Below, piece by piece: positions 8,656 through 17,890 of a DNA stretch of 52,976 bases. A program made the translations under genes and the position numbers. The notes below the pieces were generated by a model. That model saw only the letters and a list, made by a program, of their open reading frames with translations. It searched no databases and was not told the DNA's origin. The stretch covers positions 1 to 52,976 of the forward strand of contig DUEJ01000004.1 of the NCBI GenBank assembly GCA_011192175.1, in the 5' to 3' direction. Source of the DNA: Thermoflexia bacterium. Lineage in GTDB: Bacteria > Chloroflexota > Anaerolineae > B4-G1 > SLSP01. Positions within the stretch are counted from its first letter, which is position 1. Each line of letters begins with the position of its first letter.

Positions 8656-8668
8656 GAGAAACCGTCAA
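8641..8668 (-). promoter_or_regulatory. Sigma-70-type promoter of the tetR-ABC operon
   Basis: On the minus strand, TTGACG and TATAAT are separated by 16 bases. The TATAAT lies in the centre of the TetR palindrome, which explains repression by occlusion. Confidence 0.7.
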
Positions 8669-8717
8669 CTCGAACAGAGCAGGCCCGGTGACACGAGAAC
8701 AACCCAATTCCACCCAG

Positions 8718-8752
8718 CAAAAGAGCAGCCCCGGTTTTTGCCGGGGCTGCTC
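8718..8752 (-). terminator. Rho-independent terminator of the SPFH operon
   Basis: GAGCAGCCCCGG and CCGGGGCTGCTC form a perfect 12-bp GC-rich stem with a six-base loop. On the minus strand it is followed by TTTTG, just downstream of the last SPFH gene. Confidence 0.75.
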
Positions 8753-8784
8753 CCCAGGAGGCGACGACGGTCAACGTTACGGCT

Positions 8785-9963
8785 TTATGCCCCTTCCTCA
8801 GCTGGCGGCTCTATTTCCAGATGCTCCTCCACCGTGTCGGCGACGGTGAGAATATCAACTGGTCGCGTGATCAGGAGCTGCGGGGCTATTTTCCCAATAA
8901 CTTCAATAAAACTGAGAATGACAGCTTGCTCTGGTTTTTCCGTGCCTTGATCCTGCATCTCAGTGAAAGTCTCCATGGTTTTCTTGAAAATCTCCCTACG
9001 CACTTTCCCTCTGGCCTTTTCCAGCATTTTAGCTCGTTTGGCTACACCCCCTTCGACAACCTCGGTATGCATTACTTTCCGGCGTTCAGCTCGCCAGGTA
9101 TCAATCCATTGATCTAAAATCTGATCCTCAAGTAAAATATCGCCCAGTTGCACATCTATTATCTTAGCGCCTAATCCCTGGACTGAGCCGGTTAATTTCG
9201 CCAGTAGCTTCTGGCGAATTTCCATGCGGGTGGTGACATCCAAGAGCTCATCTAATTTATAACGCGCCAAGATCGCCCGAAAGCCCCCCTCCGTATTGCT
9301 GATGATTACCCGTTTGGTCCAGATCATCAAGCGATCCGGCTCGGTGCGCGTCGCGTCGCGGATCCATTTTTGCCGGGCGGCTTTGAGGACAGCCTCCTCT
9401 CCAGCATCAATTTGGAATTGCACATTAGCTTCGTATTTGATGGGAATGCCATCTTTGGTTCTAGCATTCACCTCAAAAGGCCAACTCTGGGGACGCAAAT
9501 CTAATGTATCCCAGATACGCTCAAAGGGCTTTAACTTCAAGGTTTCCGGGCCCCGGAAGATGCGGGTCAGTCGCCCCGCCTGTTCCAGCACTACCGCGCT
9601 ATCCGCGTAGACGATTAGCGTCGCCGGCCCACCTATTTTTTCCACGAGCGCATCCCCCAACGTAACCTGGCCACCTTTGACAACTACAAAGGGCCGCATA
9701 CTCAGCTGCCCAAAGACCCGGCGGAAGAGAAAGCCGGCTGCGGCGTCAGAGGTTTTCACTTGATAAAAGGCGCGCACGAAGTGTACCGCCATTTGCCAGA
9801 CGCTGAGAATGCTTAACAGACTTATCAGCACCGCCCACCCGAATTGGGGGAGATTGCCACCGGCCATGAAGACAACCAACGCATCAATCGATAATAGCAC
9901 TCCCATCAGGAACGGCGCCCAAAGTGGTGAGTAATATTGCTCCAGCGAGTGTAGTTTATCCAT
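8785..9963 (-). CDS. SPFH/band-7-like membrane protein
   Basis: A 392-aa protein with two N-terminal hydrophobic helices (about residues 15-70), then a region with the layout of an SPFH domain: VKGGQVTLGDALVEKIGGP, VVLEQAGRLTRIFRGPE, WPFEVNARTKDGIPI and VQFQIDAGEE. A charged helical segment follows (MEIRQKLLAKLTGSVQGLGAKI...). SPFH proteins scaffold membrane microdomains and regulate membrane proteases. An earlier ATG at 9987 overlaps the upstream stop, but the ATG at 9963 has GAGGAGG five bases before it and is preferred. It is the second gene of an operon with another SPFH-like protein and ends at a strong terminator. Confidence 0.75.
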   Translation of the reverse strand: MDKLHSLEQYYSPLWAPFLMGVLLSIDALVVFMAGGNLPQFGWAVLISLLSILSVWQMAVHFVRAFYQVKTSDAAAGFLFRRVFGQLSMRPFVVVKGGQVTLGDALVEKIGGPATLIVYADSAVVLEQAGRLTRIFRGPETLKLKPFERIWDTLDLRPQSWPFEVNARTKDGIPIKYEANVQFQIDAGEEAVLKAARQKWIRDATRTEPDRLMIWTKRVIISNTEGGFRAILARYKLDELLDVTTRMEIRQKLLAKLTGSVQGLGAKIIDVQLGDILLEDQILDQWIDTWRAERRKVMHTEVVEGGVAKRAKMLEKARGKVRREIFKKTMETFTEMQDQGTEKPEQAVILSFIEVIGKIAPQLLITRPVDILTVADTVEEHLEIEPPAEEGA

Positions 9964-9979
9964 TCTAGCCTCCTCTCCC

Positions 9980-11686
9980 TTATTCATTGCCTACCCCGCG
10001 TCTGAGTAGTGACCAGGCAAAAACAGGAATATTATTTTGTACATTTGTCATCGTGGGAGGATTGCCATGCAAAGCACTGAGCAATTGAAAGGCGGCCGTC
10101 TCTTTGGTCACGGAGCTATCAGCAAGAATATCAATCAGCTCTTGCAATACGTCCAGTTGCGCCTCAGCCCAGATGTTCTCCAGGGAGAGAGTTGTCGCCA
10201 CCTCTTCTGCGCCGACCTCCAATTCGATCTTAGCTCTCCATTTGGCTTTCCAGTTCTCGATCCGTTGCGCTTCCACCTTTTCCGAGATGGTGATGTTGCT
10301 GATGCCGCCTCCTATCAAGTTGATTCCCAAGGGACGCATTTCTGCGCGCAGTCCCTTTACAAATGCGCCGGCGATCGCCACTCGTGGGTTTGGATCCTTC
10401 CTGCTATAGTGGAGTTCATTGCATTTGTATTTGGCGATAATTTGCTTTAGAATTTCCGGCCCTTGCATTACTATCAGCTCATGCCAGGGAATCCGCTGGA
10501 CCTCCTCATGGGCTAACCCTTCCTCATCACGCCACCATTTGTGATCCACGTAGGCATTCTCATAGACAGCTTTCTTGACAGCCTCGGGGTCATACGGATA
10601 AGAGTACCCCAAGCGCACTTGCTCGCCTCCCTGGTCAATGCGGTGCGGCATAAAGATATATGTTTGGGTTACGATACCGTCACTGGTCTCCGCCTTGACG
10701 GTGGCGCCTCGCAATTGCGGGCGGAGATCCACGGCCGCAAACAACTCCTCGTACTTGCGGGTAAATCCCAAGCCGGGCGGGCAGATACGCGGATGGTACC
10801 CATCCCACATCAGCGCCAAGTGGTTGCTATCGTTTAGCATAATTCCCGGCCCAGAAAATAAGCGCGCAAAAGGGTTGCCCGGGACGGTAGGCGCAGGCAC
10901 TTTCTTTTCAGCGGCCTCGCCTTTCTGCCAATCTCCAATGACGTAGAAAGGATAATGCCGCCCGAAGATGAATCCTAAAAATCCCTGGAAGGCTAACCTG
11001 CGCTGTGCCGGGTCGTCAACCGGCAAGACTTGCTGCGAGAGGAAGTACCAGCCCGCGAAAATAGAGCCTAGCGTGGGCAAGCAGATGAAATACAATCCCC
11101 ACCGGCCGGCGGCTACGTACCCGACCGCTAACAACATAAAGAACCCGCTCCACAGAGCGGGAATCTTCCACCAGGCGGTGCTGCGGAAGAGAAGACTAAA
11201 AATTCCTAGCCCCGCCAGCCCGATAAAGTAAATCACCAGTCCACTGGCGAGGATAGAAATGCTGACGTTCAGGTTGCCCAGGTATCCTACCACCAGACAA
11301 AGTGTCAGGGTACTCATTACTAATAATATATTTAGGAACGCATTCCAGCTCCAACTACTCTGCTGGCTAGCAGCGTCTCCTTCATTATTTAGTAGATACC
11401 AAACGGCGCCGCTCCAGGGAGTGGTCCACAGGGTGATTTCTACTAATAAGCCAATTACGCTTAGATAATTACTGGCCCACCACCAGTTATTCCAGGCCAG
11501 ATGCTGAATAGGAAGCAATCCTGTTTGGTAAACCATCCAGACCACCAAGAGAAGGAACCCGTTCAAGACGAAGATTTGGCTCATTAAAGTTAAGGCCCCT
11601 TTGGTCTTCGCAATCAGATAACCCAATAGGCCGGCCAGCAGGGAAACTAAAATCAACTCAAACAAGAGAAAGAATAGCATAGTCAT
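9980..11686 (-). CDS. Polytopic membrane protein with C-terminal SPFH-like region
   Basis: A 568-aa protein with about seven hydrophobic helices in the first 240 residues, then a cytosolic SPFH-like half: GPGIMLNDSNHLALMWDG, VKAETSDGIVTQTYIFM, a region around IIAKYKCNELHY, and VKGLRAEMRPLGINLIGGG leading to a charged helix. The organisation parallels the next gene, so the two probably form a heteromeric membrane scaffold. I chose ATG at 11686 because AAGGAT lies upstream; an ATG at 11722 has no ribosome binding site. I do not recognise a named family for the membrane half. Confidence 0.7.
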   Translation of the reverse strand: MTMLFFLLFELILVSLLAGLLGYLIAKTKGALTLMSQIFVLNGFLLLVVWMVYQTGLLPIQHLAWNNWWWASNYLSVIGLLVEITLWTTPWSGAVWYLLNNEGDAASQQSSWSWNAFLNILLVMSTLTLCLVVGYLGNLNVSISILASGLVIYFIGLAGLGIFSLLFRSTAWWKIPALWSGFFMLLAVGYVAAGRWGLYFICLPTLGSIFAGWYFLSQQVLPVDDPAQRRLAFQGFLGFIFGRHYPFYVIGDWQKGEAAEKKVPAPTVPGNPFARLFSGPGIMLNDSNHLALMWDGYHPRICPPGLGFTRKYEELFAAVDLRPQLRGATVKAETSDGIVTQTYIFMPHRIDQGGEQVRLGYSYPYDPEAVKKAVYENAYVDHKWWRDEEGLAHEEVQRIPWHELIVMQGPEILKQIIAKYKCNELHYSRKDPNPRVAIAGAFVKGLRAEMRPLGINLIGGGISNITISEKVEAQRIENWKAKWRAKIELEVGAEEVATTLSLENIWAEAQLDVLQELIDILADSSVTKETAAFQLLSALHGNPPTMTNVQNNIPVFAWSLLRRGVGNE

Positions 11687-11798
11687 AGTCCCATCCTTTC
11701 CGGGGAGAACCGGATTGTCCATTTAGTTACAGTGAGGAGACTCAAGCCCTACACTGATTATATAACCCTCTCTGAGCAATTGCAAATAGAATGATGCA

Positions 11799-11820
11799 GC
11801 GAGAGAGCGAGAAAGCGACG
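11799..11820. repeat. GCGAGAGA octamer-type short repeat
   Basis: GCGAGAGAGCGAGAAAGCGA is a short relative of the tracts at 3151-3187 and 17810-17857. It lies between the SPFH operon and the CHAT gene, which are divergently transcribed. The remainder of 11687-12147 holds a promoter and a CACCACGGAG-family copy. Confidence 0.55.
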
Positions 11821-11861
11821 ATTAGTCGTTTACGGCCAGACGCTCAGGCCCCTCAGATTTT

Positions 11862-11890
11862 TTGGGCTTTCTTTTTAGCTATGCTATACT
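11862..11890 (+). promoter_or_regulatory. Candidate promoter of the CHAT/nSTAND cluster
   Basis: TTGGGC and TATACT are separated by 17 bases. It would give a leader of about 250 bases before the CHAT gene, containing a dispersed repeat at 12061-12090. Confidence 0.55.
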
Positions 11891-12060
11891 AACAATAACT
11901 TCTTTTGTAAATCAAGAGTCCCACGCAAAATTAAATCTACTGAAAAACTAAGCCTTGCACCCCGGAGGCCCGGAGAGCACGGAGATTTTAAGGGAACCGT
12001 TAGAAAATTAACTTTTTGACCCGTAAAGTGAGCTATTTTTATCCCAAATTTAATTTTCTG

Positions 12061-12090
12061 CTCAGGGTACTCAGTGTCCTCTGTGGTGAG
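12061..12090. repeat. CACCACGGAG-family repeat in the CHAT leader
   Basis: CTCAGGGTACTCAGTGTCC followed by TCTGTGGTGAG is a copy of the element seen at 3111, 6165, 37697 and 50898. An open frame runs through it into the CHAT gene, which can mislead start-site prediction. Confidence 0.7.
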
Positions 12091-12147
12091 TTTCCTTTTC
12101 CAGAGGAGCCAGAATTTCTTCGTAATTATTTAATAGAGGTCGCACTT

Positions 12148-14193
12148 ATGTGTATTCCCCAGGCTGATGAAGCGTTTGCGGATGTTGAGATTCGCATTTT
12201 CTCGCAAATAGAAAAAGGGTTCCCGGTAGAAATTACGCTAGCTGGTGAGCAGGAATACTCCCGGGGGTATCTCTCCCCCGAGATACTCTCCTGGGTACCC
12301 ACCGGAGATACTACGGCCGATGGCAAACGGCTATTCGAGACCCTCTTCGCCGATAGCATTCTGCTCCAAGCGTGGAGCGAGATACGCGGTCAAGCCGCGC
12401 GCCGCCGCGTGCGCTTGCGCATCGACGGGGGAGCGGCCGCGCTCCACGCCCTGCCGTGGGAAGAGCTCTACGCTGATAACAAGCTGCTCTCCGCTGCTGC
12501 TAACACCCCCTTCTCCCGTTACCTGCCCATCGCGCTGCCGTGGGGCGGCGGGGTGGCGGCCCGCCCGCTCCGGGTGCTGGCGCTCATCTCCAATCCGGCG
12601 GATTTGGAGAGCCAATATGGGCTGGCCCCACTGGATATGACTCAGGAACGTGAGATCTTGGAACAAGCCCTATCTCAACTTGGCCCCGACGAGGTGACGT
12701 TGGATTTCTTAGCCGCGCCGGTGACGCTAGCGCGGTTAGAGGCGGCGCTGCGAGAGGGTTATCACATTTTGCATTACGTGGGACATGGCGCTTTTAACCA
12801 ACGCCGCGCGCGCGCCGTGCTCTTTATGCAAGGGGAAGACGGCGACACGGCGCTGGTCTCCGATGATAACCTGGCCCAGATGTTAGCCCGGCAAGATGTA
12901 CACCCACAATTGATCTTCTTGGCTGCTTGCCAGAGCGCCACTCGCGCTACCGGCGCCGCCTTCCAGGGGCTGGCTCCCAAACTGGTCTCCGTGGGCGTCC
13001 CGGCGGTGATCGCCATGCAAGACTTTGTAACCGTCGAGACAGCGCATAAGTTATGCGCCTCTTTCTACCAACGGCTCCTGGAACATGGGCAAGTGGATGT
13101 AGCATTGAACGAGGCGCGGAGCGCGTTGCTCTCCGCCGCCCGTCACGATGCTGCCGTGCCGGTACTCTTTATGCGGTTAAAATCCGGCCAGCTCTGGGGA
13201 ACGGAGAGCGACGCTCGCGGTACCGTCTTGGGGTCTCGTAACCCGCGTATCTTCTGGACCGGCCTCTTACGCATGCTCCAACGGGGCAAATGCACGCCCA
13301 TCATCGGCCCCAGAGTGCATGGCTACTGGCTCCCCACGCCAGATGAGGTAGCTCTGGCCTGGTCCGAGCTACACGCTTATCCTTTCCCTAACAGCGCAGA
13401 ACTACCTCACGTGGCCCAGTACCTAGCCAGTAACCAGGGGCGAGATTTTCCCCGCTATGAGCTGCTAGAAACCATGCAACGTCACTTAGAGAGCCAGTTG
13501 CCGGCAGAACTACGCCCTGCACAAGTCTGCGAATCGCTTTCGGAACTGGTAGAGAAAGTTGGTTGGTCCGCCCTGGTCGCCGGTAGGCCCCACGAAATTC
13601 ATCAACTGCTCGCCAGCCTAAATTTACCGCTCTATCTCACTACCAATTTTGATAGTTTCATGACGTCCGCCCTCCAGGCGCGCGGAAAAACGCCCACCCG
13701 GGAGATCTGCCGCTGGCATCGTGATTTAGATTGGCTCTCCAGCCGTTTTGAGGACGATCCTGATTATATTCCTACCCCCGAAGAGCCGCTAGTTTATCAT
13801 CTCTTCGGTAGTGACGAGGAAGTGGAGTCGCTAGTGCTAGCCGAGGATAATTATTTGGATTACCTCGTGCATGTCTCCGCTGAAATGGAGCGTATCCCCA
13901 CTTACATTCGCGGAGCGATAGCCAACAGTTCTCTGATGTTTTTAGGATATAGCTTGCAGGATTGGGAGTTCAGGGTAATTTTGCGTGGCTTAGTTGCGAC
14001 TTTGAATCAGCGACGCCGCTTCAAACATGTGGCCGTGCAATTGGAGAGCACCAAATCCAATGAAGCAGCGCTTGCCGATGTCCAACATTTCCTCCAACAG
14101 TATTTCCAGGACGCCGAGATCAACGTCTTCTGGGGGAGCACGCCACAATTCATGGCCGAACTCCACGAGCAATGGGAGGCGTTGCCCCGATGA
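12148..14193 (+). CDS. CHAT protease-SIR2-like fusion protein
   Basis: A 681-aa protein. Residues about 1-355 are a CHAT (caspase-like, clan CD) domain with the catalytic dyad His213 (HYVGHGAF) and Cys261 (LAACQSAT). Residues about 370-681 are a SIR2-like NAD-binding domain: LTTNFDSFM with Asn500, YHLFGSD, LAEDNYLDYL and FLGYSLQDWEFRV, all standard positions for this family. The first nucleotide loop is altered (IIGPRVHG where GAG is usual). CHAT domains cleave proteins and SIR2 effectors degrade NAD+. The open frame extends upstream to 12016, but that part is a dispersed repeat, so I take ATG 12148 (GAGG upstream). Its stop overlaps the nSTAND start (ATGA). No signal peptide; cytosolic. Confidence 0.85.
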   Translation: MCIPQADEAFADVEIRIFSQIEKGFPVEITLAGEQEYSRGYLSPEILSWVPTGDTTADGKRLFETLFADSILLQAWSEIRGQAARRRVRLRIDGGAAALHALPWEELYADNKLLSAAANTPFSRYLPIALPWGGGVAARPLRVLALISNPADLESQYGLAPLDMTQEREILEQALSQLGPDEVTLDFLAAPVTLARLEAALREGYHILHYVGHGAFNQRRARAVLFMQGEDGDTALVSDDNLAQMLARQDVHPQLIFLAACQSATRATGAAFQGLAPKLVSVGVPAVIAMQDFVTVETAHKLCASFYQRLLEHGQVDVALNEARSALLSAARHDAAVPVLFMRLKSGQLWGTESDARGTVLGSRNPRIFWTGLLRMLQRGKCTPIIGPRVHGYWLPTPDEVALAWSELHAYPFPNSAELPHVAQYLASNQGRDFPRYELLETMQRHLESQLPAELRPAQVCESLSELVEKVGWSALVAGRPHEIHQLLASLNLPLYLTTNFDSFMTSALQARGKTPTREICRWHRDLDWLSSRFEDDPDYIPTPEEPLVYHLFGSDEEVESLVLAEDNYLDYLVHVSAEMERIPTYIRGAIANSSLMFLGYSLQDWEFRVILRGLVATLNQRRRFKHVAVQLESTKSNEAALADVQHFLQQYFQDAEINVFWGSTPQFMAELHEQWEALPR

Positions 14194-17100
14194 AGCATAA
14201 TCCTTACATCGGGCCGCGCCCCTACCAGCGCGCCGACCACCGCAATTTCTACGGACGTAATCGTGAGGCCCGTGATCTACTCGCGCTAATTTTGGCAGAA
14301 CGGGCAGTGCTCTTCTACGCGCCTTCCGGCGCGGGCAAGACCTCGCTGCTCAATGCTAAAATTTTGCCGGCGTTGGAAGCAGAAGCCTTTGATCTGTTGC
14401 CGGTGGTGCGCGTCGCTAACGATCTCCCGCCGGGGATTAAGGATGAACAGGTAGCGAACATTTTCATCTTTAGCCTCTTAGTGACTCTGGCGGAGGAAAG
14501 GTTGGCGCCGCAAGAGCTACAATCCTACACTCTGACCTCTTTCTTACAGGAGTTCTACCCAGAAACGAAGTACCCGTACCCGCTTTTGATCGTGGATCAA
14601 TTCGAGGAGCTCTTCACAGCCCACCGTCATCGCTGGCAGGATGCTCAAGGCTTTTTCCTCCAAGTGCAGGCGGCCTTGAAAGCCCTCCCGTCCCTGGGCA
14701 TCATCTTCGCTATGCGTGAGGATTACGTGGCCGAGGTTGATCCCTATGCCTCGTTGTTACCCCGGCGTCTGCGCGCGCGTTTTCGCATGGGACGCTTGGG
14801 CACGCCCGGAGCGTTGGAAGTGGTCGCCAAACCGGCTCAGAATGCCGGCGTGCCCTTCGCAGAAGGCGTCGCGGAGCAACTGGTCGATGATCTCCGCCGC
14901 AGCAAAGTGCAGCGCTACGGGCGCGGCGAGGAAGTAGAAGTACTCGGACCTTTCGTCGAGCCGGTGCAGTTGCAAGTGGTCTGTCAGCGGTTGTGGGATA
15001 ATTTGCCGGAGCAAGAAGATCAGCTGATCCAATGGGCAGAGGTGGAGCAATACGGCAACATTGACCGGGCGCTGGTAGGTTTCTACGAAGGGGCGGTGGT
15101 TCAAGTAGGAGCAGAGACGCCGGTGCGGGAGCGGAAGTTACGCCGTTGGATAGCCAAGAATCTGATCACGCCAATGCAAACGCGCGGTCTGGCCTTGCGC
15201 GGCCCGGAGGAGACCGCCGGATTGCCCAACGCGGCCGTGGATATTCTGGCAGCCCGGCATCTGGTCCACTCTGACGTGCGCGCGGGCGCGCGCTGGTACG
15301 AGCTGGTGCATGACCGGCTGATTGACCCCATCCTCCAATCCAATCGCGCTTGGGAAGCGGCGCGGCAAACCCCACTACGGCTCACCGCGAAGCGCTGGCA
15401 GAAGACGCAGAGCATCGCGCTCCTCTATCAAGACGAGGCGTTGAGCGAGTCCCTGGCTTGGGCGGAGCTGCACCGCGACGAGCTGGAACCTTACGAGCAC
15501 AAATTTCTGGTCGCCAGTCAAGCCGCGCAACAACATCGCCAGCGAATATACCGTTTGCGAATTGCGAGCATCACTGTGGGCCTGGTCACGCTCTTACTCG
15601 TCACGGGGCTGGCCTGGATGGCCTTGCGCAATGGCTTACAAGCCTACTCCCGCGAGCTGGCGGCAGAGGCGGATACCCTTTCGGTCGAAAATAGAGAGCA
15701 GAGTATCCAACAAGCCTATACCGGTGTATCGCCCGCTCTCTCCGCCTGGTGGGACCGGAGCACACAGGACTTCTTTGGCCCCTTGGATACCACCGACGCG
15801 CAAATTATGCTCCGGCAAGTCATCCGCGATTACTATCCCGTCGAAATCTACGCTAATTTACCCGATCAAGTACATGCGGTGCTCTATGAACCTCAAGGGC
15901 GTTTTCTCTACGCGGCGATGCCCGCTGCCGGCGTGGAAGAAATTGATACTAAAATTGGCGGCAGAAACTTGCTCCTCAACCACCAGGGAGGAGCCGCTGC
16001 TGCACTGGCCATTGATTCCACCGGACGGTATCTCGCCGTGGGCGGAGATGACGGCCAGACGGGTGGCGTGGTCGAGATTTGGGATAGAGAAGCGGAAGCT
16101 TGGGTGGCGACGTTGCGCGTGCCGCTCGCTGCAGGTATTCGTGATGAGATTCACGCCGTCGCTTATAGCCCACATGACTATTACTTGGCTACCGGCGGCG
16201 ACTATGGCACGCGGTGGCGTGATTTCAGCGGTACCGAAGAGGGCCTAATACGGCTCTGGGAGCTGCACCAGAGCGGCGAGCGGCTCTCTGCCTCAACCGT
16301 CTTCACGCTGCCGCGCATAGGAGGACGGGTGAGCAGTCTGGCTTTCAGCGGTGACGCCACGCCGCTAGAGACTCTGACGGAGAAAAAATCATGGCTGCTG
16401 GCTGCCGGTTCTTTTGATAACCTGGTGCGCCTCTGGGAAATCCGGCCCCGTGTGTCAGGCGCGCTCTCCGCAACCCCAATACTAACATTGACCGGGCACA
16501 CTGCGCCGGTCAACGCTATCGCCTTCAGCCCGGATGGCAAGTTGATCGTTTCTGGTTCCAGCGATAAAACCATCCGCCTCTGGGACGTGGAGAGTGGCAA
16601 GCCAGAATTTACCTTAGTTGATCATACCTCCGATGTGACCAGTCTGGCCTTCTCCTCCGATGGTCAATATCTGATCTCCGGTTCCCGTGACCGGACGGTG
16701 CGCATCTGGCACGTAGATACTGCTACTCCGCATCTCCTCAGCATCTTGACCGGGCCGGGCAACCTGGTGCTGGACGTAACTTTCAGCCCGGATGATCAAT
16801 TCATCACTGCCGGAGCTGGAGATCAGACAGTTCGCACCTGGAATTACGATTACCCGCGTCAGATAGGGCTTTCCACACTCCCCGGGCACGCCGGACGGAT
16901 ACGCGCGGTCACTTACAGCCCCGACGGCAAATTTTTGGCTTCTGCCGGCGGGGAGGGAAAGGTAACCATCTGGTCATTGATTGCGGGAACCCCCATACAC
17001 ACGCTCCATGTGCCCGGCGGCAAAATCTGGGATCTCGCTTATAGCCCCGATGGGCAAACTCTGGTCACCTGTTCCAGCGATGATAGCGCCCGCGTCTGGG

Positions 17101-17828
17101 ATGCGAGCACCGGCAAATGGATCACTGTGTTGCGGGGACATACCGCCGATGTGGAGCGCGCCCGCTTCACTCCCGATGGCCGCTATCTGCTCACCGTGGC
17201 GAAAGACAAACGCGCGTTGCTCTGGGATACCGGAAACTGGTCCTTAGCCCAAACCTTTACAATCCCGACCGGGGGACTTTGGGGGATGGATCTCAGCCCA
17301 GATGGACAGTGGTTGGCGTTGGGCTACCTGGGGGGCCGAATCTCCCTGCATGAGCTAACCGTCTTATCCGATACCTGGCAGCTAACCTCCGCCGTCACCC
17401 TCACGGGGCAGAGTAGTTACCTCCCCGCGTTGGATTTCAGCTCGGATGGCCGCTACTTGGCTTCCGCCTCCTGGGATGGCACTGCACTCATCTGGAGCAT
17501 GGAGACCTTCACCACGGTGACGGCTCCGCTAGAGCATCCGGGATTTGTCTACAGCGTGGCCTTCGCGCCTCAAGATGATTATTTGGCAACCGGAGCACGT
17601 GATGGCAAAGTACGCATCTGGGAGCTGACCGGCTTCCCCAAAGAGGTACCGCAATTAGTAGGCGTCATCGGCGGCCATACCGACCTCATCTACGACATCG
17701 CCTTTAGCCCCGATGGGAAATACCTGGTCAGTGGCTCTTGGGACGGCTCCATCCGCCGTTACCTGGTACGGCTAGAGGATGTATTGAATCTCGCTGAAGG
17801 ATACATCGGGGGGCGAGAGAGCGAGTGA
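14190..17828 (+). CDS. nSTAND NTPase with transmembrane segment and about 14 WD40 repeats
   Basis: A 1212-aa STAND-type switch ATPase. It begins NPYIGPRPYQ with FYGRNREARDLL, then Walker A APSGAGKTSLL (about residue 44) and Walker B LLIVDQFEELF (about 132), as in novel STAND type 1. A helix of about 22 residues (SITVGLVTLLLVTGLAWMAL, about 460-480) should anchor it in the membrane. Residues about 550-1205 hold roughly 14 WD40-type blades (for example AIAFSPDGKLIVSGSSDKTI), enough for two seven-bladed propellers. STAND proteins are held off until the sensor binds a ligand, then oligomerise. It overlaps the CHAT-SIR2 gene by four bases, which is its likely effector. The final RESE is encoded by an octamer repeat. 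Confidence 0.88.
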   Translation: MKHNPYIGPRPYQRADHRNFYGRNREARDLLALILAERAVLFYAPSGAGKTSLLNAKILPALEAEAFDLLPVVRVANDLPPGIKDEQVANIFIFSLLVTLAEERLAPQELQSYTLTSFLQEFYPETKYPYPLLIVDQFEELFTAHRHRWQDAQGFFLQVQAALKALPSLGIIFAMREDYVAEVDPYASLLPRRLRARFRMGRLGTPGALEVVAKPAQNAGVPFAEGVAEQLVDDLRRSKVQRYGRGEEVEVLGPFVEPVQLQVVCQRLWDNLPEQEDQLIQWAEVEQYGNIDRALVGFYEGAVVQVGAETPVRERKLRRWIAKNLITPMQTRGLALRGPEETAGLPNAAVDILAARHLVHSDVRAGARWYELVHDRLIDPILQSNRAWEAARQTPLRLTAKRWQKTQSIALLYQDEALSESLAWAELHRDELEPYEHKFLVASQAAQQHRQRIYRLRIASITVGLVTLLLVTGLAWMALRNGLQAYSRELAAEADTLSVENREQSIQQAYTGVSPALSAWWDRSTQDFFGPLDTTDAQIMLRQVIRDYYPVEIYANLPDQVHAVLYEPQGRFLYAAMPAAGVEEIDTKIGGRNLLLNHQGGAAAALAIDSTGRYLAVGGDDGQTGGVVEIWDREAEAWVATLRVPLAAGIRDEIHAVAYSPHDYYLATGGDYGTRWRDFSGTEEGLIRLWELHQSGERLSASTVFTLPRIGGRVSSLAFSGDATPLETLTEKKSWLLAAGSFDNLVRLWEIRPRVSGALSATPILTLTGHTAPVNAIAFSPDGKLIVSGSSDKTIRLWDVESGKPEFTLVDHTSDVTSLAFSSDGQYLISGSRDRTVRIWHVDTATPHLLSILTGPGNLVLDVTFSPDDQFITAGAGDQTVRTWNYDYPRQIGLSTLPGHAGRIRAVTYSPDGKFLASAGGEGKVTIWSLIAGTPIHTLHVPGGKIWDLAYSPDGQTLVTCSSDDSARVWDASTGKWITVLRGHTADVERARFTPDGRYLLTVAKDKRALLWDTGNWSLAQTFTIPTGGLWGMDLSPDGQWLALGYLGGRISLHELTVLSDTWQLTSAVTLTGQSSYLPALDFSSDGRYLASASWDGTALIWSMETFTTVTAPLEHPGFVYSVAFAPQDDYLATGARDGKVRIWELTGFPKEVPQLVGVIGGHTDLIYDIAFSPDGKYLVSGSWDGSIRRYLVRLEDVLNLAEGYIGGRESE

Positions 17829-17857
17829 GCGAGGAAGCGAGAAGGCGAGGAAGTGAA
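17810..17857. repeat. GCGAGTGA octamer tract at the nSTAND stop
   Basis: Tandem eight-base units (GAGCGAGT, GAGCGAGG, AAGCGAGA, AGGCGAGG) overlap the stop codon. A 30-base stretch is nearly the same as the tract ending the DegV gene at 3151-3187. Confidence 0.75.
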
Positions 17858-17890
17858 TAAGCTTCTTCAGGTGGGAGAGATTCCTCCTCC

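Noticed and set aside
8785-9963. A prohibitin/HflK-type gene name
   Set aside because: Only the general SPFH-like layout is visible; no specific member can be named.
12016-12147. N-terminal extension of the CHAT-SIR2 protein from 12016
   Set aside because: This part is a CACCACGGAG-family repeat read as protein and starts with TTG without a ribosome binding site.
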